The notes beneath the pieces were generated by a model. The model ran no database searches. It had not been told where the DNA came from and was given only the letters and a program-made list of their open reading frames with translations. A program made the translations under genes and the position numbers. From NCBI GenBank assembly GCA_020725885.1, contig DYEA01000017.1, forward strand, positions 1-64,000: 64,000 nucleotides of DNA, in the 5' to 3' direction. Shown here piece by piece: positions 25,623 through 32,424 of the stretch. Numbering within the stretch: the stretch's first letter is position 1; every line of letters begins with the position of its first letter. Origin of the DNA: Slackia sp. (GTDB lineage Bacteria; Actinomycetota; Coriobacteriia; Anaerosomatales; Anaerosomataceae).

Positions 25623-25988
25623 ATGTCTGACGAGGTCAACCAGGTCCCGCCTGCACCGGACACCGGGATTCCTGGCCCGGAGAGCGACACGAGCAAGATC
25701 CTCGCGGTGCTCGGGTACCTGACGGGGATCGCGGCGATCATCGCGCTCCTGATCGAGCCCTACAAGGACGAGAAGTGGCTGCGGCTGCACGCGGTCCAGG
25801 CGCTCGGGCTCGCGGTCGCGGCGATCGTCGCGCAGGTCGTCCTTTCGATCCCCGTCATCGGGTGGGTCGCGGGTCCGCTGGTCAGCCTGGCCGTGCTGGT
25901 GCTCGCGATCATCGGCATCGTGAAAGCGTGGCAGGGCGAGTACTACCAGATGCCGGTGATCTACGACCTGGTGAAGCAGTTCGTCTAA
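25623..25988 (+). CDS. DUF4870-like small membrane protein
   Basis: 121 residues from ATG 25623 (AAGGGGAGG upstream). A Pro-rich N-terminus is followed by three hydrophobic segments (ILAVLGYLTGIAAIIALLIE, LHAVQALGLAVAAIVAQVV, VAGPLVSLAVLVLAIIGIVKA), with EKWLRLHAVQALGL and AWQGEYYQMPVI matching the Tic20/DUF4870 pattern of small transmembrane proteins. Role unknown. A TATACT box at 25567-25572 may be its -10. Its stop overlaps the apbE stop tail to tail by four bases. Confidence 0.75.
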   Translation: MSDEVNQVPPAPDTGIPGPESDTSKILAVLGYLTGIAAIIALLIEPYKDEKWLRLHAVQALGLAVAAIVAQVVLSIPVIGWVAGPLVSLAVLVLAIIGIVKAWQGEYYQMPVIYDLVKQFV

Positions 25989-27031
25989 GGCGTTTCGACT
26001 GCTTCGATGCGCACGCCTGTGCCTGCCGCTCCGTCGTGCGAGCGGACGGCGCCCGCCGCATCGACGAGCCAGACCGACACGGAGCGCTCGCGCGCATAGG
26101 CGAGCGCTCCGTCGCGTCCGCGCACGAAGAGCGCCGTCGACAGGATGTCGCTTTCGAGCCCCGAGATGCGCCCTGCGACGGTGAGGGACTGGATGCCTGC
26201 GGCAGGCCGTCCGGTCGCCGGATCCAGGATGTGGTGGTAGCGCACGCCGTCGACCTCGAACGACTGCTGGTAGTCGCCGGAGGTCGACAGCGCCGCGTCG
26301 CCTGTCCATTCCGCGACGGCCATGACCGTGCCGGTCCTGCGCGGGTGCTCGACGCCGATGTGCCACGGCTCGCCGCCGGGTTTCGTGCCGAGCGTGACGG
26401 TGGTGCTGCCCGCGGTGAGCAGCGCCGCCTGGACGCCGTGCGCACGCAGCGCCTCGCGGGCGCGGTCGAGCGCGAGCCCCTTGGCGGCGCCGCCGAAGTC
26501 GAGGCCTGGGGCGAGCGGGCCGCCTGGTTCGAGGCGCGGGTCCGGCGTCTTCAGGCGCGCGAACACGCCGGTGGCCGCCGTCGGCCTGCGGAAGCCTCGG
26601 GCGGCGGCTACGGAGAGCGACAGGTCGTCCGGCGCGGGCACGGTCGGGGTCGTCCCGAAGCCGTACAGGCGCACCGGTGCGAGCAGCGCGGACGAGAACT
26701 CAGCGCCCACCCCGAGCCGCTCGACTTCGTCGAGGATGGTGATGGCCTCTTCTGGCAGTCGCCGTTCGGTGTAGGGGTCGGCATTGAAGGCGGCGATGGT
26801 CGACGTCGGGCTGTAGGCGTCGAGAGCGCGCTCGACGCGGGCGATCTCGTCGAACGCCGCGTCGATGGCGATGCGAAGGGCGGCTTCGTCGGTCCCGTAC
26901 GCCTCGATGGTGACGACGGTGCCGAGCGCGGGCCTGCTGTCCCGGAGAGGTGTAGGCCCGCTGGCGCAACCCGCGGCGAGAAGCGCCGCGGCAAGCCACG
27001 CCGCCGCTCCGAAGCGCAGCGTCCGAGCCAC
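25985..27031 (-). CDS. apbE: FAD:protein FMN transferase ApbE, lipoprotein
   Basis: 348 residues, GTG start with GGAAGGAGGG upstream. A lipoprotein signal with lipobox AAGC places it outside the membrane. ApbE features: LGTVVTIEAYG, AAKGLALDRAREAL, GDAALSTSGDYQ, HHILDPATGRPAAG, SDILSTALFVRG. The enzyme uses FAD to attach FMN covalently to Thr in target proteins such as Rnf, Nqr and extracellular flavin-linked reductases. No target gene is seen in this window; it matches the extracellular electron-transfer theme set by the large cytochrome. Confidence 0.93.
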   Translation of the reverse strand: MARTLRFGAAAWLAAALLAAGCASGPTPLRDSRPALGTVVTIEAYGTDEAALRIAIDAAFDEIARVERALDAYSPTSTIAAFNADPYTERRLPEEAITILDEVERLGVGAEFSSALLAPVRLYGFGTTPTVPAPDDLSLSVAAARGFRRPTAATGVFARLKTPDPRLEPGGPLAPGLDFGGAAKGLALDRAREALRAHGVQAALLTAGSTTVTLGTKPGGEPWHIGVEHPRRTGTVMAVAEWTGDAALSTSGDYQQSFEVDGVRYHHILDPATGRPAAGIQSLTVAGRISGLESDILSTALFVRGRDGALAYARERSVSVWLVDAAGAVRSHDGAAGTGVRIEAVETP

Positions 27032-27105
27032 CCAGCGCCCTCCTTCCGCACGGCCGCTGCGAGTATATACTGGGCAGCACCGTCGGTCGCATGAGATGAG
27101 GTTCG

Positions 27106-27945
27106 ATGTTCCAGATCGTGCACAAGCGCCAGCTGTCGGAGTCCGTCTTCGAGATGGGCGTCGAGGCGCCGCAGATCGCCCGCAAGGTGCGCGCAGGCCA
27201 GTTCCTGATGCTTCGCGTCAACGAGACCGGCGAGCGCATCCCGCTCACCTTCAGCGACTGGTCGGCGGACGAGGGCTGGATCCGCTTCATCTTCATGCGC
27301 GTGGGCAAGACGACGCACCTGCTGTCGCACCTGGAGGCCGGCGATGCGCTCGCGGACGTCGTCGGTCCGCTCGGCACGCCGACGCACGTCGAGGGGCTCG
27401 GACGCGTCGCGGTCATCGGCGGCGGAGTCGGCACGGCGGTGGCGTACCCGGTGGCGCGCGCGATGCTCGAGTCGGGCAACGAGGTCACGGCCATCGTCGG
27501 AGCCCGCTCGAAGGACCTGCTCATCCTCATCGACGAGTTCGAGGCGCTGCCCTTGAAGGAGCTCATCGTCGTCACCGACGACGGCTCGGCGGGCGAGAAG
27601 GGCCTCGTGACGCAGCCGCTCGCGCGCCTGTGCGACGCCGGCGCGATCGACCACGCGATGGCGATCGGGCCGGCGATCATGATGAAGTTCTGCGCCCAGA
27701 CCACCAAAGAGCGCGGCGTGCCGTGCACCGTCTCGCTCAACCCCATCATGGTGGACGGCACGGGCATGTGCGGCGCGTGCCGCGTGACGGTGGGTGACCA
27801 GACGAAGTTCGGGTGCGTGGACGGCCCCGACTTCGACGGGCACCTCGTCGACTTCGAGGAACTGATGAGCCGCCAGCGCGTCTACGCCGACATGGAGCGC
27901 GAGGCGGATTCCGAGTACAGCAAGGAGTGCTCATGCCACCTGTAG
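27106..27945 (+). CDS. nfnA: Flavoprotein subunit with 2Fe-2S, NfnA/SudB-like
   Basis: 279 residues. Ferredoxin-NADP reductase-type fold: FAD region ERIPLTFSDW, NAD(P)-binding GGGVGTAVAYPVARA, then a C-terminal 2Fe-2S motif GTGMCGACRVTVG with FGCVDGP. It resembles NfnA of NADH-dependent ferredoxin:NADP oxidoreductase and the sulfide dehydrogenase small subunit. It overlaps the large-subunit gene by 13 bases, so the two form one complex. Bifurcating Nfn couples NADPH, NADH and ferredoxin in anaerobes; whether this pair bifurcates cannot be told from sequence alone. Confidence 0.88.
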   Translation: MFQIVHKRQLSESVFEMGVEAPQIARKVRAGQFLMLRVNETGERIPLTFSDWSADEGWIRFIFMRVGKTTHLLSHLEAGDALADVVGPLGTPTHVEGLGRVAVIGGGVGTAVAYPVARAMLESGNEVTAIVGARSKDLLILIDEFEALPLKELIVVTDDGSAGEKGLVTQPLARLCDAGAIDHAMAIGPAIMMKFCAQTTKERGVPCTVSLNPIMVDGTGMCGACRVTVGDQTKFGCVDGPDFDGHLVDFEELMSRQRVYADMEREADSEYSKECSCHL

Positions 27946-29360
27946 ACGAGACCGGACGCCGCCGGCCGTCGAGGGCGCCGCGCACGCCGATGCCCGAGCG
28001 GGACCCGGTCGAGCGCGCGCAGGACTTCGACGAGGTCGCCTTGGGGTACACCGAGGAGCAGGCGCTCGCGGAGGCCGACCGCTGCTTGCAGTGCGCGAAT
28101 CCCACGTGCATCGAGGGGTGCCCCGTGAACATCGACATCAAGTCCTTCATCGCGCGCATCCTCGAGCGCGACTACGCGGGCGGCGTGGCCGTCATCAAGG
28201 AGCGCAACGCGCTTCCGGCCGTCTGCGGGCGCGTGTGCCCGCAAGAGGAGCAGTGCGAGGCCGCCTGCGTGCTGTCGCGCAAGGGCGAGCCGGTGGCGAT
28301 CGGGCGGCTCGAGCGGTTCTTGGGCGACTACGATCTCGCGTGCGACCTCGAGCACCGCTGCCGGCCGGAAGTCGGCACCGACACCGGTTTCAAAGTGGCG
28401 GTGATCGGCTCTGGCCCCGCGGGGCTCGCGTGCGCGGGCGAGCTTCGGCGCTTCGGGCACGCGGTGACGATCTTCGAGTCGCTCCACGCCGCAGGCGGCG
28501 TGCTCACCTACGGCATCCCGGAGTTCCGGCTGCCCAAGTCGATCGTCCAGGCGGAGATCGAGGCGCTTGAGGAGATGGGGGTGGAGATCGTCACCGACGC
28601 CGTGGTGGGCGCGACCTACACGCTCGACGAGCTCATGGGCGAGCACGGATACGACGCCGCGTTCATCGGCGTGGGCGCCGGGCTTCCCGTGTTCCTCGGC
28701 GTGCCGGGCGAGAATCTGAACGGCGTGTACTCCGCCAACGAGTTCCTCACGCGCGTCAACCTGATGCGCGCCTACGAGTTCCCGAAAGCCGACACGCCGG
28801 TGTGGCGCGGGCGCAAGGTCGCAGTCGTCGGCGGCGGCAACGTCGCGATGGACGCGGCGCGAACCGCCAAACGGCTCGGCGCGGAGCAGGTGTTCCTGGT
28901 CTACCGGCGCTCTGAGGAGGAGATGCCGGCGCGGCGGGAAGAGGTGCACCACGCGCGCGAAGAGGGCATCGAGTTCAAGATGCTGTGCTCGCCGCAGGAG
29001 ATCCTCGGCCGCGACGGCTGGGTCACGGGCATGGTGGTCACGCGCATGGAGCTCGGAGAGCCGGACGAGAGCGGCCGCCGCGCGCCGGTGTGCGTCGTCG
29101 GCTCGGAGCACACCATCGAGTGCGACACCGTGATCGTGGCAGTCGGTACGCGCGCCAACCCGCTGCTCACGAAGGCGACGCCGGGTCTGGAGGTCTCCTC
29201 CCGCGGCTACATCCTCACCGATGCTGACGGCGCGACGAGCCTGCCCGGCGTGTTCGCCGGCGGCGACATCGTCACCGGCGCCGCGACGGTCATCCTCGCG
29301 ATGGGCGCGGGCAAGCGGGCGGCCCGGGCGATCGACCGGTACCTGGCGGGGTGCGGCTAG
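27933..29360 (+). CDS. nfnB: NfnB/GltA-type NADPH oxidoreductase large subunit
   Basis: 475 residues from ATG 27933 within the end of nfnA. The N-terminal ~110 residues have the two 4Fe-4S motifs of GltD-type proteins (CLQCANPTCIEGCPVN and CGRVCPQEEQCEAAC). FAD binding is GSGPAGLACAGEL, NADP binding is GGGNVAMDAARTA, and the C-terminus has GVFAGGDIVTGAATV. It can act as the NADPH-handling subunit of Nfn or of glutamate synthase; adjacency to NfnA favours Nfn. There is no gltB homologue in the window. Confidence 0.88.
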   Translation: MPPVDETGRRRPSRAPRTPMPERDPVERAQDFDEVALGYTEEQALAEADRCLQCANPTCIEGCPVNIDIKSFIARILERDYAGGVAVIKERNALPAVCGRVCPQEEQCEAACVLSRKGEPVAIGRLERFLGDYDLACDLEHRCRPEVGTDTGFKVAVIGSGPAGLACAGELRRFGHAVTIFESLHAAGGVLTYGIPEFRLPKSIVQAEIEALEEMGVEIVTDAVVGATYTLDELMGEHGYDAAFIGVGAGLPVFLGVPGENLNGVYSANEFLTRVNLMRAYEFPKADTPVWRGRKVAVVGGGNVAMDAARTAKRLGAEQVFLVYRRSEEEMPARREEVHHAREEGIEFKMLCSPQEILGRDGWVTGMVVTRMELGEPDESGRRAPVCVVGSEHTIECDTVIVAVGTRANPLLTKATPGLEVSSRGYILTDADGATSLPGVFAGGDIVTGAATVILAMGAGKRAARAIDRYLAGCG

Positions 29361-29396
29361 CGACGAAAGGGCAGCCAAGGGTATACTCGCGGTAGA

Positions 29397-29433
29397 ATGA
29401 GCGCTCACTGGTTTTTTCTGGGGGATGAGCGGC
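29397..29433. promoter_or_regulatory. LytTR-like 9-mers upstream of the LytTR regulator gene
   Basis: ATGAGCGCT (29397-29405) and ATGAGCGGC (29425-29433), 28 bases apart, in the 114-base gap upstream of the receiver-LytTR gene at 29475. The second copy fits AYGARCGGY exactly and the first differs in one base. The 28-base spacing recurs in the repeat set near 31650. Autoregulation is inferred. TATACT at 29382-29387 is a possible -10 box just upstream. Confidence 0.45.
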
Positions 29434-29474
29434 TCGACGCACGCTGAGTAGACCGGCCGTCGGAAGGAACGCCG

Positions 29475-30218
29475 ATGGATGAGCCCATCACCGTGCTCGT
29501 CGTCGACGACGATCCTGCGATCGTCGACATGATCCAGATGGGGCTCGAAGCGGACGGCATGCGCGTGCTGTCCGCAAGCGACGGGGGCGAGGCGCTCGAC
29601 GTGCTCGCGCGCGAAGCGGTGGATGTCATCCTGCTCGACATCATGATGCCGCGCGTCGACGGCTGGATGGCGCTCATGGAGATCCGCAACAACCCGGAGA
29701 CCGCCGACATCCCCGTCATCATGCTGACCGCCAAGACGCAGGACCTCGCGAAGATCCTGGCGTTCAAACAAGGCGTGCAGCAGTACGTGACCAAGCCGTT
29801 CAACCTCATGGAGCTCTCCGCCCGCGTGCAGAGCCTCGTCAAGCATCGGCCGCGGGGGAGCATGCGGGTCCGGGACGGCGAGAGCGAGTTCCGCAAACTC
29901 GCGGTCCGCAAGGGCGGGCGTACGGTGCTGCTCAGCATCGACGACGTCGTCTACATCTCGGCAAAGAACAAGTCCACGTACGTGCACACCTACGAGAACC
30001 AGTACCTCGTGGACCTTACGCTCACCGAGCTCGAAGAGCGGCTCGGGAAGGAGCGGTTCGAGCGTGTGCACCGGAGCTTCATGGTCAATCTCGAGAAGAT
30101 CAAGGAGATCCTCCGGGTCGACGGCGCGTACGTCATCGTCGTGTCCGATCGTGACGAGACACAGATTCCCGTGGCTAGGCGCCACCTCAAGCACTTCAAA
30201 GAGGCGGTGGGTCTGTGA
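29475..30218 (+). CDS. Response regulator: CheY/PhoB-type receiver + LytTR DNA-binding domain
   Basis: 247 residues. Receiver (1-~120): acidic DDD at the N-terminus, phosphoacceptor Asp in ILLDIMMP, Thr in IMLTAKT, Lys in YVTKPF. LytTR domain (~140-247): LLSIDDVVYISAKNKSTYVHT, RVHRSFMVNLEKIKEILR and DETQIPVARRHLKHFKEAV, typical of the fold that inserts into the major groove of direct repeats. No histidine kinase is adjacent, so it is an orphan in this window. Its stop overlaps the WxLIP-like gene (GTGA), coupling the regulator to a surface protein. Sites resembling LytTR half-sites occur upstream of itself and of several exported proteins. Confidence 0.93.
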   Translation: MDEPITVLVVDDDPAIVDMIQMGLEADGMRVLSASDGGEALDVLAREAVDVILLDIMMPRVDGWMALMEIRNNPETADIPVIMLTAKTQDLAKILAFKQGVQQYVTKPFNLMELSARVQSLVKHRPRGSMRVRDGESEFRKLAVRKGGRTVLLSIDDVVYISAKNKSTYVHTYENQYLVDLTLTELEERLGKERFERVHRSFMVNLEKIKEILRVDGAYVIVVSDRDETQIPVARRHLKHFKEAVGL

Positions 30219-31282
30219 GGCGCCACGCGGCGCTGGCCGTTTTCGTCGTCCTCGTCGCCGCGTTGCTCGTGCCCGGTTCGGCATCGGCGGAGCGGACGCT
30301 CGCGCTGTCGACCGGCTCCTTCGAGTTCCAGGTGGCCGCCGGCCAGACGGGCAAGGGCTCGGTCATCGTGATGAACCCGAGCAAGGAGCCCATCGAGGTC
30401 TACATCTACGCCGGGAACCAGGTGGTCGACGAAGAGGGGCGCGTCTCGTTCGAGATACCGAAACCGGGAGACGTCGGCGGAGTGGGCAACCCGGCTTCGT
30501 GGCTGCAGGTCACGATGTCGGCTGACATGAAGTCGCGCGGCAACGTGCCGTACATCGAGCTCGACCCGAACGAGCGCAAGCAGGTCGACTTCACCTTCGA
30601 GGTTCCCGAAGGTGTCCCGCCGGGCGACCACCAGATCCTGCTGTTCTTCGAGATGGCGCCGCCGAAGAACGTGCAAGCGGATGAGGCGCACGCGCTGGTG
30701 TCGGGACGCCTAGCGGCGCGCATCCGCATCCGCGTGAAGGGCGAGATCGTCGAGCGCGTGCTCATCAAGCCGTTCGTGGTGCGCTCGTTCATCATCGGCG
30801 ACCGCGTGCCATACTCGTACGCGATCCGCAACGAGGGCAACATCGACAAGATCGTGCGGGCGAGTGTCACGCTCATCGCGTCGTCGGGCGCCGAGCTGGT
30901 GAGCCAGGAGCAGACCGAGACGACCGTCTACGCGGGCGCGATGGCGGAGAATGCCGGCGTCGTGCGGCCGCCTGGGACGATGCTCGGCCGCTACACCGTG
31001 CGGCTCGACGTGGAGTACCCGCGCGAGGGGGCGCAGACCGACATCCCTGAGCGGCTGACCGAGCAGCGCACCGTCTGGGTAGTCCCCCTGTGGCTCGCGA
31101 TCGCCGTCATCCTGGTGCTCGGCGGGCTCGCGATGTGGGCATCGTGGCGGGCGAGCTTGAAGGCGGCGAGGCGCAAGATCGAGCGGGAGCGGCGGGAAGC
31201 GCGGCGGCGGGAAGCGCGAGCGCGCGCAGAAGCTGGTTCCGACGAGCCGGTCTGGGCGGACGAGGACTCGGGCGAGCGCTAG
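30215..31282 (+). CDS. WxLIP-like (DUF916/DUF3324-type) membrane-anchored surface protein
   Basis: 355 residues, GTG start overlapping the regulator stop. Signal peptide (AVFVVLVAALLVPGSASA), two beta-sandwich domains (~25-150 and ~155-285) with DUF916-like phrases (FEFQVAAGQTGKGSVIVMNP, PEGVPPGDHQILLFFEM), then a single transmembrane helix (WVVPLWLAIAVILVLGGLAM) and a highly basic cytoplasmic tail (RRKIERERREARRR). This is the layout of WxL-interacting proteins that hold WxL-domain proteins on the Gram-positive wall. Assignment is by layout and weak sequence resemblance. It sits in one operon with the LytTR regulator and faces the small exported proteins. Confidence 0.75.
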   Translation: MRRHAALAVFVVLVAALLVPGSASAERTLALSTGSFEFQVAAGQTGKGSVIVMNPSKEPIEVYIYAGNQVVDEEGRVSFEIPKPGDVGGVGNPASWLQVTMSADMKSRGNVPYIELDPNERKQVDFTFEVPEGVPPGDHQILLFFEMAPPKNVQADEAHALVSGRLAARIRIRVKGEIVERVLIKPFVVRSFIIGDRVPYSYAIRNEGNIDKIVRASVTLIASSGAELVSQEQTETTVYAGAMAENAGVVRPPGTMLGRYTVRLDVEYPREGAQTDIPERLTEQRTVWVVPLWLAIAVILVLGGLAMWASWRASLKAARRKIERERREARRREARARAEAGSDEPVWADEDSGER

Positions 31283-31285
31283 CCG

Positions 31286-31579
31286 CTAGTTCCAGATGAG
31301 CGAGTAAGCCGCGGTGTCCGCGGGGAGCGTCACGACGGTGCCGCTCGTCTTGGAACCGTCGACGCGGACGACGCCGTCCGCCGTCTCGACCTCGAGCGTC
31401 CACGGGGTGTTGGCCTGGACGCGAACGTGGGACGCGTCGATCTGAGTGACGGCCGCGTACGCCCGGACGCGAGCGGTGACGGCGACGGTGCCGCTCGACG
31501 CGGCGATTGCCGTGGACGCGAGGAGCAGCGCGGCGAGCGCCCCGGCCGTGACCGCCGCTGCCACCTTCGTCCGCTTCAC
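31286..31579 (-). CDS. Small exported beta-rich protein
   Basis: 97 residues, GTG start with AAGGAGG upstream. Signal peptide MKRTKVAAAVTAGALAALLL, then ~70 residues of alternating beta-type sequence (TVAVTARVRAYAAVTQIDAS, TPWTLEVETADGVVRVDG) without Cys. The signal peptide and SSGTVAVTARV opening resemble its neighbour at 31807-32217 (TSGTVTVNATV), so the two are probably paralogues. Convergent with the WxLIP-like gene (three bases apart). Preceded by a sigma28-like -10 box and LytTR-like repeats. Likely a wall or surface subunit. Confidence 0.7.
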   Translation of the reverse strand: MKRTKVAAAVTAGALAALLLASTAIAASSGTVAVTARVRAYAAVTQIDASHVRVQANTPWTLEVETADGVVRVDGSKTSGTVVTLPADTAAYSLIWN

Positions 31580-31611
31580 CGTCCTCGCCTCCTTCTGCCT
31601 GCCTGTTGTCT

Positions 31612-31638
31612 ATATCGGCAACAAACGGCAGAATATGA
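31612..31638 (-). promoter_or_regulatory. Sigma28/WhiG-like promoter of the small exported protein gene
   Basis: On the minus strand, -10 box GCCGATAT (31612-31619) matches the SigD/WhiG -10 consensus perfectly. Fifteen bases upstream is TCAT (31635-31638) in place of the consensus TAAA. The predicted transcript would start about 25-30 bases before the GTG at 31579. Confidence 0.55.
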
Positions 31639-31686
31639 GCGACGAACGGCAGTATGAGCCGTTTATCTGACGAACGGTACCGTTCG
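31621..31686. promoter_or_regulatory. Three LytTR-like 9-mers and a 16-bp palindrome
   Basis: ACAAACGGC (31621-31629) and ACGAACGGC (31642-31650) are separated by exactly 12 bases, the LytTR spacing. A third copy ACGAACGGT (31670-31678) follows after 19 bases and is part of a perfect palindrome CGAACGGTACCGTTCG (31671-31686). The first copy overlaps the spacer of the sigma28-like promoter. Confidence 0.55.
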
Positions 31687-31756
31687 GGTGTGCGCAACGG
31701 AGCTGCCGTCAGGCGTTGGGCTGTGGCGAGAGCGGCCGGAGTGTGCGAGGAAAAGA

Positions 31757-31784
31757 GGAAGCCCCCGCGTCTGCGGGGGCTTCC
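31757..31784 (-). terminator. Rho-independent terminator of the 31807-32217 gene
   Basis: A perfect 12-bp inverted repeat GGAAGCCCCCGC / GCGGGGGCTTCC with a 4-base loop lies 22 bases after the stop of the minus-strand gene. In the minus direction it is followed by TCTTTTC. Confidence 0.85.
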
Positions 31785-31806
31785 ATGCGATCCGTGTCGC
31801 AGGTGC

Positions 31807-32217
31807 TTACGGCTGGGCGATCGTGTAGGTTACCGAGCCGCTCACGACCGTGCCGGCGTCGACATCCCAGTCTACGGTGCCGGTGAGGTTGTCGGTATAG
31901 CTCAGGTTGCCGCCCTTGCCCCAGGCGATCGGGGTGGCTGCAGCGGCCGTGCTGGACAGCGTCGTGAACGTGCCCTTGCTGACCGATGCCGACAACGTGG
32001 CGTTCTTGTTGGACTTGCCGGTGACCGTGACGCTGCCTGTTGCTGGCGTGTACGGATCGACATTGGAGAGCGTCACGGTGCCGGGGACCGTGATCTCCAT
32101 CTGCGGATTCACGGTCGCGTTCACCGTGACCGTGCCGCTGGTTGCGGCGTTCGCGTAGGCCACGACGCCGAACACGAGCGCCGCGACTGCGGCTGCGATC
32201 AGTAGCGTCCTTTTCAT
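31807..32217 (-). CDS. Small exported WxL-like beta-sandwich protein
   Basis: 136 residues from ATG 32217 (AAAGGA upstream). Signal peptide TLLIAAAVAALVFGVVAYANA, then a single Thr/Val/Ser-rich beta-sandwich domain (TVTVNATVNPQMEITVPGTV, TGSVTVTGKSNKNATLSASV, ending SGSVTYTIAQP) without Cys. This resembles the beta-sandwich of small WxL proteins, though no Trp-x-Leu motif is present. It ends like the large surface protein at 32425 (VVYTVIAR). A perfect terminator follows. It is preceded by a sigma28-like promoter and LytTR-like repeats. Probably a secreted subunit of the same surface complex as the WxLIP-like protein. Confidence 0.72.
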   Translation of the reverse strand: MKRTLLIAAAVAALVFGVVAYANAATSGTVTVNATVNPQMEITVPGTVTLSNVDPYTPATGSVTVTGKSNKNATLSASVSKGTFTTLSSTAAAATPIAWGKGGNLSYTDNLTGTVDWDVDAGTVVSGSVTYTIAQP

Positions 32218-32300
32218 CGTCAGTTCCTTTCTCCTGTGAACCGGTCGCCCTGCCCGGGCAGTTCCTCCGTGTCTTGGGCCTTCCGGCCCGTCTGGTGCGT

Positions 32301-32328
32301 GTATCGGCCTACGCACCACCTCGCTTGA
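32301..32328 (-). promoter_or_regulatory. Sigma28/WhiG-like promoter of the WxL-like gene
   Basis: On the minus strand, -10 box GCCGATAC (32301-32308) and a -35 TCAA (32325-32328) 16 bases away. The leader to the ATG at 32217 would be ~75-80 bases long and holds two GC hairpins (GGGCCGGAAGGCCC and CTGCCCGGGCAG). Confidence 0.55.
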
Positions 32329-32358
32329 CGCTCGTCTGCCGCACGGCGGAATAGCGTG

Positions 32359-32387
32359 ACGAGCGGCACACGACGCAGATGAGCGGC
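32359..32387. promoter_or_regulatory. LytTR-like 9-mer pair upstream of the WxL-like gene
   Basis: ACGAGCGGC (32359-32367) and ATGAGCGGC (32379-32387), 11 bases between them, about 30 bases upstream of the -35 box. The flanking block is nearly identical to that of the large surface protein gene (35178-35207): GTGCCGCTCGTCAC followed by TATTCCG on the minus strand in both. Confidence 0.5.
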
Positions 32388-32424
32388 GCGTCTCGCGGGA
32401 GGTGGAACCTATGCGTCCGCCGCT

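Noticed and set aside
31621-31686. Short direct repeats resembling a CRISPR array
   Set aside because: Units are 9-10 bases with 12-19-base spacing, far shorter than CRISPR repeats, and no cas gene is nearby; they fit transcription-factor sites.
32218-32300. Structured leader of the WxL-like gene as a c-di-GMP riboswitch
   Set aside because: Two GC hairpins are present, but the conserved GEMM core sequences are not; likely simple mRNA structure.
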